NCBI GenBank assembly: GCA_014218235.1
Contig: CM024755.1
Coordinates: 41,684,109-41,748,108, forward strand
Length of the DNA stretch: 64,000 bases
Origin: Colocasia esculenta
Lineage: Eukaryota; Streptophyta; Magnoliopsida; Alismatales; Araceae
Direction: 5' to 3'
The notes under the pieces are model-generated. The model saw only the letters and a program-made list of their open reading frames with translations. It ran no database searches and was not told where the DNA came from. The translations under genes and the position numbers were made by a program. Positions 23,863 through 35,014 of the stretch are shown piece by piece; position 1 is the stretch's first letter; each line of letters opens with the position of its first letter.

Positions 23863-24330
23863 TTGGCAGACTTTGTTGCGGAATGCACTCTCCCTACCGA
23901 GCAGGACCCGCCATTGGCTGACGAGCCCCCATGGGAGCTCTATGTGGATGGGTCCTCTTGTGTCACAGGGAGCGGAGCAGGTTTGGTCCTCACTTCCCCA
24001 GAAGGGTTAGAGTTCCAGTACGCCCTCCGATTCTGCTTCGCGGCCTCCAACAATGTCGCCAAATACGAAGCATTGCTGTCCGTCATCCGCATGGCTAAGC
24101 ATCTTAGAGCCCTTCGGCTGAGGGTCTTCAGTGACTCCCAGTTGGTCGCTAGCCAAGTAAACGGGCAGTTCGAAGCAAGGGAGCCTCGTATGGCCCAATA
24201 CCTCCAGCAGGTCAATAGCCGAGCAGAGGGTCTCCTTTACTTCGAGGTCGTACACGTCCCACGGGAGCAGAATGCGCGAGCAGATGCACTTTCCAAGTTG
24301 GCATCCTCAGGTGATATCGCCCCTTCTCGC
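23863..24330 (+). pseudogene. Second (archaeal-type) RNase H domain
   Basis: This frame is open. It contains WELYVDGSSCVTGSGAGLVL, NNVAKYEALLSVIRMAKHL, VFSDSQLVASQVNGQFEAR and REQNARADALSKLAS. These are the D-E-D-D type landmarks of the extra RNase H found between the gypsy RNase H and integrase in Tat retrotransposons. Confidence 0.85.
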
Positions 24331-24413
24331 TCCGTATTCATCGAGGAGCTCGCCTCACCAAGCACCGAAGTAGACGTCGCAGCCGTTGAGACAGGCCCAC
24401 CACCCCGAGCTGG

Positions 24414-25640
24414 ATGGACCCTCTTTTGGCTTACCTACTTCGGGGTGAGCTTCCGCCCGAGCAAGGCGAAGCTCGCAAAATTAGAATGCGTGCTCAACGT
24501 TTCACCCTCGTGGAAGGCAAGATGTACCGGCGATCCCTCTCAAGACCTCTCTTACGGTGCCTCAGCCCCGAAGAGGCTCTCGGGGCTACCGAAGAGGTTC
24601 ATGAGGGGCTATGTGGAAGTCATTTAGGGGGCAGAACGCTAGCACGCAGCATCATTCGAGCAGGGTTCTGGTGGCCTTCGCTACAAAAGGATTGTATGTC
24701 CTTTGTCAGGAGGTGCCCGGAATGTCAAAAGTTCAGGCAGCTCATCAAGCAGCCTGCCGAACAGCTTCACAATCTGTTCGAACCAAGCCCTTTCGCTAGA
24801 TGGGGCATCGATATCCTGGGTCCTTTCCTGGAGGCCCAAGGTCGGAAGAAGTTCCTGTTTGTGGCTATCGACTACTTTACCAAGTGGATCGAAGCCGAAC
24901 CTGTTGCCGCGATCACCGAACAAGCCGCGTGGAAGTTCATCTGGAAGAACCTCCTCTGCCGATTGGCGTCCCAAGAGTGATCACCTCCGACAACGGGAAG
25001 CAGTTCGACAGCACCTTCTTTAAGAAGAAATGTTTCGAGCTCGGAATCTACAATCACTTCACCTCCGTAGCGCATCCCCAGGCAAACGGCTTGGTAGAAA
25101 ACACCAACCGGACGCTGCTGCACGGGATCTGCACAAGAGTGGAGGCTGCAGGAAGTTCATGGATTGATGAGCTCCCTAACGTTCTCTGGTGTCATCGACA
25201 ACTGCACGAGTAGCCACGGGAGAAACACCCTTCTACTTGGCTTACGGCTCAGAAGCCGTTGTGCCTCTGGAAGTAGCTCTCCCCACCATCCGAACAACCC
25301 ACTTTGATGAAGCCGCCAACCACCGTGCTCTTCGGGAAAACTTGGACATGCTTGGAGAACGACAGAACGATGCCAGCATTCGTCTCGTTCCTATCAGCAG
25401 CGACTTGCGCAATATTATAACGCACGAGTTCGGGAGAGGCGCTTCAACGTGGGAGATTTAGTTCTACGCCGCTGCTCGGCTTCGGATCCCCGAAGAGCGG
25501 TCGGCAAGCTCGCCCCAAAATGGGAAGGACCTTATCAGGTCACACAAGTCCTTGCGAAAGGCTCATACAAGCTAACTACCCCTAGTGGCGAGGCCATACC
25601 CAGAACCTGGCATGCCAATTTGAAGGCTTATTATTTATAA
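24414..25640 (+). pseudogene. Integrase of gypsy pol (frameshifted)
   Basis: The zinc-binding H-H-C-C segment is readable (HEGLCGSHLGGRTLARSII ... RRCPECQKF, about 24600-24735). The catalytic core shows WGIDILGPF near 24803, then ITSDNGKQFDS near 24980 and HPQANGLVENTNRTLL near 25075, giving the D,D,E set. The C-terminal part reads GDLVLRRCSASDPRRAVGKL and ends KAYYL with TAA at 25638-25640. Frame changes occur near 24950, 25190 and 25450. Confidence 0.88.
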
Positions 25641-25981
25641 AGGCCTTCTGCTCGGCATCCTACCTCTCTCCTACCAGTTCTTTTGGTCGGTTAGGGATGA
25701 AGTCCAAAGCATCCTTATCTTAATGCTTTTTAGCCCACAAGGATGTAGCGACATCTCCAAGTGTGAAGATGCTCCGCAGGCACCCCAGGTCAGAACACTT
25801 GCAGTTCATAGCAACATGTGCGGTTGCTACCGGTTCGGACAGAACACTCACAAGGTGAAGAGATAGGAAAGTCGAAGCTACTTTTCTTCAAAAAAAAGTA
25901 AAGGGGAAAAGAGAGAAAATCTATTCAGAATTTATACAAGAGCTCGTTTAGGCCGAGCTACAAACAAAAAGGAAGGGATAT

Positions 25982-28851
25982 TCAAGGGTCCTGCCTAGAA
26001 GTACTGGCGCCATCATCTGCAGGAGGCATCCGCCCTGAATGGAATTGGGCAAAGTGCACTCCATCCAAGCGTGCGTCTGGGGTACGACGCCGGCACTCTC
26101 TTACAGCGGCCTCGAAGGCTTCCCGGGCACGTTCTGTCCAGGCTAGCCTCTCCCCGAGCTCCTTTCCTACTTCAAGGCCCACTTTATAGCAACGGGCCCC
26201 GAACTGCTCTAGGTCTTTTTTGAAGTCAGGACCTTCTTTGTACTCGGCCACTGCCTGAGCCCTAGCATCGCCTAATACCTTCGCGATGGCCTCCTTTCGG
26301 GCTCGAACAACAGTCAGGTTTAGCTCGGAAGCCTGGAGGGCATCTTGGAGGCTTTTCACCTCCTTTAGAAGATCGGCCTCGCGAATCTGGTGCTTCGTGA
26401 TCAGATCCTCGTAGTAGGCCGCTTCCGCCTCCCATACCTACTTCTGGTTCTGACCACGCAAGGCCAGCTTCTTCAAGAGGCCCATCGAGCTCGTGATGCC
26501 GTCCACCAGCGCTCCCACGTCGACATTTTCCTCTTCATCATGAACGGAGAGGTGCCTTGGGCGGTAAGCCGCACTGGAATGCTCGGGAGTCTTCTCCGGG
26601 CTCAGGTCTTGGCACCGCGCCATCCTATCCAGATAGGATGCAGACGGGCACGAAGGCAGAACCCTCGAAGGATCGTTCTCAAGCCTTCCCAGCATGGCCT
26701 CCAGCATCGACTGCGAGGGGAGCTCGGACGACTTCCCCTTCAATACTGCGGAGAGAGGCCTCCGGTCCTCCTCAGAACTGACGGCCCCCTCAGCAGCGAC
26801 TGGTTGCTCGACCGAAGTTTCTGCTCCCCTAGGAGTCTCAGTAGCGGCAACAGCAACTTCCTTGTGACTTTTGTCACCAAGGCTACCTCCTCGAACCCTT
26901 GTGTAGCTTCTCCAACTCCTCTGGAGACCAAAGCGGCTGACGGTCCTTCCACTACCGCAGCCATTTTTGTGTGGGGACAGGGGGGCCGCGGCATCCGCAG
27001 TGATTTCCCTCTGAGGGGCTGCTACCTCCTCGGTTGGAATGACCTCCGCAACTGAAGCAGCCGCCCCCTCGGAGACATCCCTTTTTGGCACCTCGCGGTG
27101 CGGAGAAATCCCTTCTCTAGCAATAGAGGTCCTTCATTACCTTCGCCCCTTCGAGCGGAGGTCTCCGCAGCATCATCTCCGACGCCTCTGGTGCTCGAGG
27201 CCGCTGTTTGAGCAACCTCTTCTTCACGGCCTCACTGGGACCCCACAGAGCAGACACTTCTCTCTGCTCCTCGGCGGAGCTTTCTGACCCGTCGCTCACG
27301 ACGAGCCCCAGCTCGGTCGCCATCTTCTACGTGACCGCCGGGCGGACCACGGGGGGCATCCGCGGTGCTTCCTGTTCGACCGGCCCGGCAACTTTACGCT
27401 TTTTGCGCAGCAGCAACTGCGCCTCTTCAACCTCCTCTTTGGTCCCCTCCTCGCTGTGTTGAGGGGCAGCACGGACCAACCTTTTCTTTTTCCGAGCACG
27501 AGCTGGTCTGCGTCCTCCGCGCCCCCATCAAGCAGCATCGGCCTCCTCTTTATAGAGGCGGAAGGATGAGTCGTCCCGTCACCCTCCTCAAGTGAAGGCC
27601 GAGCTCTTGCTGAGAAACCTCCTTCATGGTGGCCTTCTTTTTCAAGCGAATCCTTCCGGGCCCCTTCTCAGGGACCTGTGAACTTTCTGGACGCTCCTTG
27701 GTGGGTGAGGGCGCCACCAGTGTCGTTGTAACCGTGGCACTAACCCTCACAGCAGAGGGAACCCGAACAACGGCCGCAACGTCATCATTCTCATACACCA
27801 TATGAGACAGAACAGGGATTTGTTCGGCGAAATCCTCGTTCGCCTCCAGATCCCTCCCAGCCTCCAACTCCGCAGCAGCTGCACGCAAAAAAGAGAGAAG
27901 AGGAAAGTTAGAGCAGGGTCACCAAACCGGCAGTTAAACAGCCAAAGTTTGCGCACTTACTCCACGGTTTGCTCAGGCCATGCTTAACAAGCGAAAATTC
28001 GGTCACATAGCCTTCCCCATTTCTAACACCTGCTCGGAGAAGACTATCTGAGGCCCTCGCCTCATCTTGGATCAGCTTGGGAAAGCTGTCCTTCCGTGCC
28101 GAGCGGACGACAGTGGGGAATCCCCACTCTGCACCATCTCGGTGACGCACGAAGAACAACCTGTCCATCCAACCTTTGTTGTTGAATATTTGTTGGATAG
28201 TTGTATGTGCATCCTATCTGTTCGGTGCTTGGCGTAATAGATATCCGCTCCTGATGGCCGAGAAGCAGAAAGCTTGAAGTGAGCTCGGAATACATCCGCC
28301 GAGCCCCGGATCTGCTTAATCCTACATATGACGCCGAAGATACAGATGTACCTCCATGTATTGGGCGTCAGTTGTATCAGCGAAACGCCCCAGCAGTTCA
28401 GAAGCGCCTTCGCCACTTCGGCAGCGGCAGCAGCGGAATCCTGCCTCCATGTGATCCACAGAGAGGGGGAGACAACCTGGTTTGTTCACCAGGTACGATT
28501 CTCCTTCCTTCGCATCAATAATCTCGTACTCGTCGCCGATCCGAAAACGCTCCCAGAGCCCACTGTAATGGCGGCATCGTGGCCCGCTAGACGCCGCAAC
28601 AGTGACTCCACTCGCTCCGGCAACTGTGACCGCCTTCCTTTTCCTGCCATCGTCATAAGTCGCGGAGGAGAACAGCAAACAGGAGAAGGCGGGGGGAAGA
28701 AGACGACCGAGAACCTAAAGGGGCCACGAAAGCTCTCAAGCAAAGAAGAAGAAATTTCGAAGGCGTAACTCCCGCCTTCACCCCTCTCCTTCCTTATAAG
28801 GAAATAAAGGCACAGAATTCGAGGCGTGCTAGGGGCGATTTTTCTCTCCAC
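25982..28851 (-). pseudogene. Antisense ORF between integrase and 3' LTR (Tat-type aORF), broken
   Basis: Minus-strand coding-like sequence runs from near 28640 (MAGKGRRSQLPERVESLLRR, its likely start) through RFRIGDEYEIIDAKEGESYL. It continues through EWGFPTVVRSARKDSFPKL and NGEGYVTEFSLVKHGLSKPW, then acidic/proline-rich low-complexity segments. It ends with the coiled-coil-like block 26359-25982 (LQDALQASELNLTVVRARKE ... RRRTPDARLDGVHFAQFHSG, stop at 25982). Several frame changes and stops break it. Tat elements such as Grande and Retand carry an antisense ORF in this position; its function is unknown. The full extent upstream of 28640 is uncertain. Confidence 0.7.
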
Positions 28852-29080
28852 TCCAGGTCATTTCTGGGACGCACCATCGGTGGCCGTTCGTCTGGAGTGC
28901 GCAGCGTTAGAAGATCGACACGAACCCCCGCACTCATCACAAAAGCTCTGCATTCGAGGGAAATCACAAAAAAGGATATAATGCGGCCATTCGGATCTCC
29001 GAGGACGATACCGCATTTATGGCGGAGGTGACGCCCGAACAAATCACCGCCCTCAAGCGCTCCGGTTCCTTAGCCGCTCG

Positions 29081-29097
29081 AGGGCGTGGGGGGCAAG
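29081..29097 (+). promoter_or_regulatory. Polypurine tract candidate
   Basis: AGGGCGTGGGGGGCAAG lies immediately upstream of the 3' LTR, where plus-strand priming occurs. It is purine-rich with three pyrimidines. Confidence 0.65.
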
Positions 29098-29858
29098 TGT
29101 GGTGACAGGTTCCTGTAACCTAAGCCCATCATGACCCATCACACCTGTCAAGGCCCATTAAAGCTCTCCCATGGGACGTGGCTTCTCCGTGTTGTGCCAC
29201 GACCCCGTGAGGATCGCACAAAGGCCCAAGAGGCAATCGCCCTGGCCAGAGCACTACCGAGCTCCCAGGCTGCTCTGTCTAGTACTCCTCGAACAGTGCA
29301 GTCCGAGCCCCTGCCATCATCCGGGTAGGATGTACCGAACAACCATAAATGTTACCGAGCAGCGGCCTCAACCCCCCTCGTGGGGTACCTGCTCGGTGAC
29401 CTCTGCTGGAGTCTTCCGAGTGGCTCTTCACATCCCCACGGCGGTTGTAACTGCCGTAGGCATGCGCCCCACTATCAAGAGGTACATTAACTGCTTGGCA
29501 TCCCAACGGGCACCTGAGCGTATAACCCCCCACTGCGTGCGCCAATCAAGGTGCCCTTCCGGGCACGATCCAGAGATGTTACACCCGTTTGCTTCAGCAT
29601 TCGTACCTATATAAGACACAGGTACAGGACCATGCAGAGGTACGTTGATCCACACACAAATACGCCTCACACACGAGACTCCCATCTTCTTCAGTCACTA
29701 GTGATTGACTTTGGCATCGGAGGGTTCTCCCCGATTCTTCACGGGCCCCCCTGATCCGTTTTCTGGTTTTGCAGGCTTCCGTCCGCCTCCGGCGTTCTTC
29801 CTCCCTTTTCGAGTGTAGGCCCATCAGGCTCCGGCCCAATCAAGGAAAGGCCTCCACA
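29098..29858 (+). repeat. 3' LTR of gypsy element
   Basis: It mirrors the 5' LTR end to end (TGTGGTGACAGG ... GCCTCCACA), with scattered transitions and one- or two-base indels. It is five bases shorter. Confidence 0.95.
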
Positions 29859-29863
29859 ATACT

Positions 29864-31527
29864 CAATGAGAGATATGTTTGACATACTTTAGATTTATAA
29901 AGGTACTTATGTAAAAACCTTTTTGAGATTTATTTATTACATTATTCTTAGGAAAGTTTCTAAGTCCAAACTCAGCAAGTGACCAATTCACAAACATCTC
30001 TTTTCCCAAAGTTAGAAAACCGACATTACTCAAAGATTAAATATGAGGCAAATAAAAAAAAAAATCTCTCTCTTACTCCCCCCCCCCCCCCCCCCACGCC
30101 CCCGAATCGAACCCTGGAACCTCTTAAAAACTTGACCCAATCTTAGGTGATCTTAACAAATTCACATTGGATTGCTCAGAACTTACAGTAAGCATGGCAT
30201 CTGCATGAGATCTCCCCTTTGGGGGAGGCCATCTTGGTCATTTCATGTCTAGGAGGCAGCATCATGATGGCCAAGACGCTTGCTGGGAACAGTACTATTA
30301 TATTGTACTCAAAATCGAAGGAATAAAGGTATCAGCAAAGAAGCGTGGCCAAAACGATCTAAGACACCTTAAGGCTTTTGGGGTTTGCTTTTACTTTGCA
30401 AACCGCAAGCCTGTGCTTTGCCTTTCTTTTATTCCCTCCCCCTTCTTTCCTACACATCATCCCCCCTCCCACCCCGATAGTTTTTTCCCATTTGGCATTG
30501 CTGTCCAAAGAAGGAAGGAAGCAAGAAGGGGAAAAATAAAAACATACTACAAAACAGCATCATGGAAGTCTTCAGAGACAGGAATCAAAGAAAGCTTGGA
30601 TCAGAACCCTGTTAGATCAACTGGACGTTCATTGACAGCTATCAGTTTTATGGTAAAGACTGCATAATTCCTCTTTAATTATTGTTAGTTTTATAAAATT
30701 GACAAAAAGGAATCCTGAACAATGAGATGTTAATGTGCTTTTCTATGAAAGTTTAGCTACATATATTAGTGGGAGTATTCAAGTACATAGATGACTTGTT
30801 CCCCTCTTAGTATCTAATAAAGTCTTGTACTTGATATCAGAATAATTTGGGATTGTCCTAACCTTGGATAAATTATTACTATTATGAAGGTAGGTCATTT
30901 GATTGTAAGAAATAGGGGAAAAGGTGGAAGAACAAGTCATTTCATTCATTCTCCACAAATGAACGTGACTTTGAAGATTAAATAGATCATGAGATCTAGA
31001 TATCACCCTGATAGAAATCAGTCGACCGATAAAGAGACATCGATCGACCGATTTTAGACTTTGAGTTGTTGAGTGTCCGAGGGTACTCACTAGAAGAGTT
31101 GATCGACCGATTTTGTCGTAGCGAACCGGCCGTGCCGAGATTTGCAAATGCCAAAGTAGTAGCACGGCAAACCCTGGGTATACCACAGTTAAAACGAAAG
31201 GAAAAAAGAATCATATTTTACAAAGAGAATACTTCCTTCCAACCTAGGATCGAAAGTTTTACTTCTCATCCTAGACAAAATTGACCCGCATGGGTGACAT
31301 GTCAGCCCCATCATTTTTTTGCTTTTTTTTTTCATTTAGTTCCTTTATTCCCTTTTTAAAAGTTAGTTGTCATTCTTAATCAATTATTTGTCATTTTTAG
31401 CCATTGACTGACAAATAACTAATTAAAAGTGACAAATAATTTAAGTTATATTGCCACTCTTGAAATTATTTGTCATCTTTAAATTATTATTTGTCACTCT
31501 TAATGTTAAGAGTGACAAATAAAATTG
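29864..31527. other. Intergenic, no gene recognised
   Basis: The sequence is AT-rich, with poly(C) at about 30079-30097 and a TCGATCGACCGATTTT motif repeated near 31041 and 31101. The open frame at 30245-30667 (140 codons) has no recognisable domain and ordinary intergenic composition. Confidence 0.4.
31380..31527. repeat. Cluster of inverted TTATTTGTCACTCTTAA motifs
   Basis: TTATTTGTC and GACAAATAA recur several times in both orientations. ATTTGTCACTCTTAA (31489-31503) and TTAAGAGTGACAAAT (31506-31520) form a perfect 15-bp palindrome with a two-base spacer. It lies directly left of the solo LTR. Confidence 0.75.
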
Positions 31528-31532
31528 ACAAA

Positions 31533-33549
31533 TGTAACGTCGCGACTTTTCGGATTATAGCTTAGTGGGTTTGGTGGCCAGTGTATGGCCCTGTGGAGGT
31601 GTTTAGGATGGTTTGCACAGGTTGTGTGGGGTTGGGGGGCCAGAGATCCAAGCCCAACCAATCTCCGGAGCGCCTTCCAGAAATGCGACTAACACAGACG
31701 TTGCGTTTTTGAAACGCGACCACCCTGATCGTCGCGTTTGGATGCCGCTTCTATGGGTGCGCGTCTGCATGCGCACCGCATGTCGCATGCAAGGACTTCA
31801 CCTTTTAATTGCGACAGACATACCCATCGCAATTTAAACGCGACATCGCGACGATCGACTGTGTTTAGGGTGGCCGACCCTTGGCTAAGCAGTGCAGGAA
31901 ACACTGCTCAACCGTGGGGGAAGCTTGCTGTGGGGATTTTCAGCAATTCAGAGGTTTTGGCATGCGGATTGGCGTGTTACCGGTGCAAGGAGGTTGTTCA
32001 GAGCGCGGGAAAATGCTAGGGCAACGCTGTTCTTTGCATTCTTCGTGTTCCTTATGTGGTAGGGGAATTCTACTCCTTTTTTATTCAAACGGATCATGTT
32101 TAAGGTATTTAATGCATGGAATGGGTTAATGGGAGTAGTATGCATGTGTAGGCTTTTATTTGAAGCAAGATTTCATGTAAAATGGATGTATAGGGTGGTT
32201 TGAGCAATTTTCGGAATGGGGTTCTGGGGTGGGAGCTGAAAGGCGACAGAACCAGTCGTCGCGTTTATGAACGCGACAACTTGTCCGGTCGCGATTCAGT
32301 TTGTAACGCGACAGTTTACTCCGTCGTGATTTTGCCTTTAAATAGCGACATCTGTGTCCGTCGCAATTTAAAAGGTAGCCACCCGAACCCTAGCATGTTG
32401 CATGGTGCCATGAGTTGTTTTCAGTTATGGGTTTGTATGACTATTAGTTTGTGTGTCATGGGTTGTAAGCGGTGCATTGGCACGCGATGTGATTGGAATT
32501 GTCGAGTTTACATGGTTGTGGGTACGTGGCAAGTTGGGTTGTTTAGTGTCTTCCATGGTTGCCTCTTGAGTCGGATACCCTAGGTTCTCTGTGAGCCAGA
32601 CACGTTGTGCTCGAGGTTTGTCCCAGCACTTGTGTACCGTCTAGGTTTGTGCCATCTTTCTGGACACCCTCACTCCTTAGCTTGAGTTGTACATCTGGTT
32701 AAGGGAAAGACGACAGTGAGACAACGACTTGTGTGTTGTGGTTGTTCTTGGTCGCTTGTAGCGCGCTCTTGGTTGGGGGACGAACACCGGTAGACATACT
32801 AGTCCCCAGTTAGTCCTGTTTCCAGTGCCTCACTTTAGGGAGCTCGGGCCGGAGTCCTTAAAGGTGCCAGACATGGAGTTGCAATAGTGTGAGTTGCAGT
32901 TGTGGTGTTGTTTGGTCTCCACAGTTTGTTGACTCAGTTGAGGTGGAGCAACAGTTAGACCTTTCGTCCTTGACTGCGAGGCTGAGAGGTAGACATGTGT
33001 TGCTTGTCTGTGTTAGTGACTGGTGTCGCGAACCAGTCTTCGTGACTGGTATTTGACGTTACCCTTCTTTAGCTCGTACTCTTAAGCGTGGTTTACCGTT
33101 TCATTATGAAGCTAAATTTATATTGTTAGCATAGCTTAATTTATTTATTGTCATGAGGGAGTTTCCCTACTGAGCCAGTGACTTATGAGGCTCACCCCTT
33201 ACTCCTTTCAGGTGAGGGAGAGCAGGAGGTTTCACACCCCTCTTCTAGTCCAGAGCTGCATTGTAGCGGTGTTGGATCCACACTCCAGCAGTGTAATTTT
33301 CTTTTTGTTGTGCCTTGAGATATGCCCCAGGCTACTGTACTTGAGTTTGACTTCTATTGAAATTTGGCTATGTAATCCTTATGTTAATGTGTATGAGATG
33401 TTCAATATTATTTATATTCAGTGTGTTCTTTTATATTTCCACGGACATGTGTGTGATATCCCTGGCTAGACTTCGACTTGTTCACAGGAAACGAAGTCGG
33501 GTCAAACTCGTTATTGGATTTACGGGTTTGAACGGTGTGATCCGTCACA
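31533..33549 (+). repeat. Solo LTR, 2,017 bp, TSD ACAAA
   Basis: It begins TGTAACGTCGCGAC and ends GATCCGTCACA, flanked by ACAAA at 31528-31532 and 33550-33554. It is a diverged relative of the LTR at 56498-59610. Shared landmarks are CTACTGAGCCAGTGACTT (33168-33185 versus 59223-59240), TTGTAGCGCGCTC, CCAGTGCCTCACTTTAG and the GCGAC/GTCGC modules. No internal retroelement sequence adjoins it, so it fits LTR-LTR recombination. Confidence 0.9.
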
Positions 33550-33554
33550 ACAAA

Positions 33555-34570
33555 TATATTTTTATATTGAGTAAATTAATTAAAAGTCTATCAAATATTT
33601 GACTTATTTTTTAATTCTTGACAGAATTGTAACTCATTACAGTAAGTGTTATCTTCTGTTACAGTATACATTAATTAAATCCTATTATAGTAAAGACCTC
33701 TATTATAGTCATAGACTATTAATTAATTTACCCTTTTATATTAGAAAAAGATATTGCATAAGATGAGGCCCATGACCATCCATATAATCTAGAACTGAGT
33801 AGCTAGTATTTCTCTTTTACAAATACAAAATATAAAGTGTACAATCAACTTTGTATTGATATTGTGGTGTCCAATACTTCACACTAATAGAGAAATACTT
33901 ACGGTGCAACAAGTATGAACTGGATTTCGCCCTTCAATAGACGAGTGTCACCTAACCATCACCACTTCATGTGCTCATTTATTATGCTCAGCTCGTACTC
34001 ATTTAATATGCATCCAGTGCAACATATGTATCTTCTAGAGAACAAATACAGTCTCTGAGGAACATCTACGTCCTCAGGAAGCATCCTTAATCTCTGGAGA
34101 GCATCCACAATTTCAAGAGAGTATTCTTAGCCTCTAGGAAACATGTATGATCAAAACTCGGGACAAAAAATATATATATTTTTAGGGAGCATATATAATT
34201 TCTGGGAAGCATACACATATTCATACTCAGGAGAGCATCTCAAGCATATTTAAGAGAGCATCTGCATCCTCATGAGTATAAAAAGTGTCAGGATGCACAT
34301 TAAATGTACGGTTGAACTGAGTGTAATAAATGCGTAAATATGGAGTGGTGATAGTCAGATAACGTTTCGTCCATGGAAGGGCAAAATTCAAATCATACTG
34401 GGTGCACCACGGTGCAGCAAACATTCTTCAATACTCAAAATAGGGAACCAAAGTCACAACCCGCAGGCCACAGCAACAAAACCACATTTTGCTAGTTACA
34501 TCAAACATTCCCGGGAAGACCCACATGCCATCAGAAAAACACAGATTCCCCAAAGCTTGAAAGCCAAGCA
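33555..34570. other. Intergenic DNA upstream of MCTP, with decayed minisatellite
   Basis: The sequence is AT-rich. At 34035-34275 the phrase TCTC(T)GG(A/G)GAGCATC and variants such as AGGAAGCATCC recur at irregular spacing of about 25-40 bp, a decayed minisatellite. No coding sequence was recognised. Confidence 0.5.
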
Positions 34571-34826
34571 ATGGTTAAGCAAGCCATATTCCTACCCTGC
34601 CGCCTCCTCCCCTTCCCTCTTTTTTTGTGTCAGATATGGAACGAACCTGGGCTTCTCTGGATGGATTCCCTGAGCCACCGTGATCCCTCCTGCAACTGCG
34701 AGTACACACAGGGGAGGAGCTTCTCAACGAAAGAACCCACCTTTCCTCCGCCATCAAGGCAAACCTTCCATGCCGAGCATCACTAAAGGGAGGGGGTTGG
34801 TAGTGGAGGCCCCAACAAGGTAACGC

Positions 34827-34862
34827 CACTCCTGCTCCTGCTCCTCCTCCTCCTCCTCTCTC
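34827..34862 (+). repeat. (CTC/CTCCTG)n pyrimidine tract in probable MCTP 5' leader
   Basis: An interrupted CTCCTG/CTCCTC array lies about 150 bp before the MCTP start codon. Such CT-rich tracts are frequent around plant transcription starts and 5' UTRs. A leader role is inferred from position. Confidence 0.5.
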
Positions 34863-35014
34863 ACTTTCTAAGGTCACGCCAAAGCCGGAGCTTTGCTTGG
34901 GAACCCGGCTTGGGTTTCCTTGCAACCCGCCGCAGCGCACCCCCTTCGCTTCCTTGCGGCTTCCGGCGGCAAGGGGGTGGGGGTGGAAAGGGGCAAAGGT
35001 GGAGCCTTGGGATC

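Larger units (their letters stand above)
19356..29863 (+). mobile_element. Full-length Ty3/gypsy retrotransposon, Tat lineage, with TSD ATACT
   Basis: The LTRs (19361-20126 and 29098-29858) are flanked by the perfect 5-bp TSD ATACT (19356-19360, 29859-29863). The order gag, protease, RT, RNase H, second RNase H, integrase is Ty3/gypsy. The extra RNase H before integrase and the antisense ORF between integrase and the 3' LTR are marks of the Tat group. The reading frame changes repeatedly, and a TGA interrupts RT, so this copy cannot encode a full polyprotein. By eye the LTRs differ at about 25-30 positions (about 96% identity), so insertion is not recent. Confidence 0.95.

Noticed and set aside
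30245..30667. 140-codon open frame between the gypsy element and the solo LTR
   Set aside because: No recognisable domain, no splice or promoter support, and ordinary intergenic composition.
31690..32375. CRISPR-like interpretation of the regularly spaced GCGAC/GTCGC modules
   Set aside because: The units are short, imperfect and alternately inverted, in a plant LTR, and no cas genes are present.
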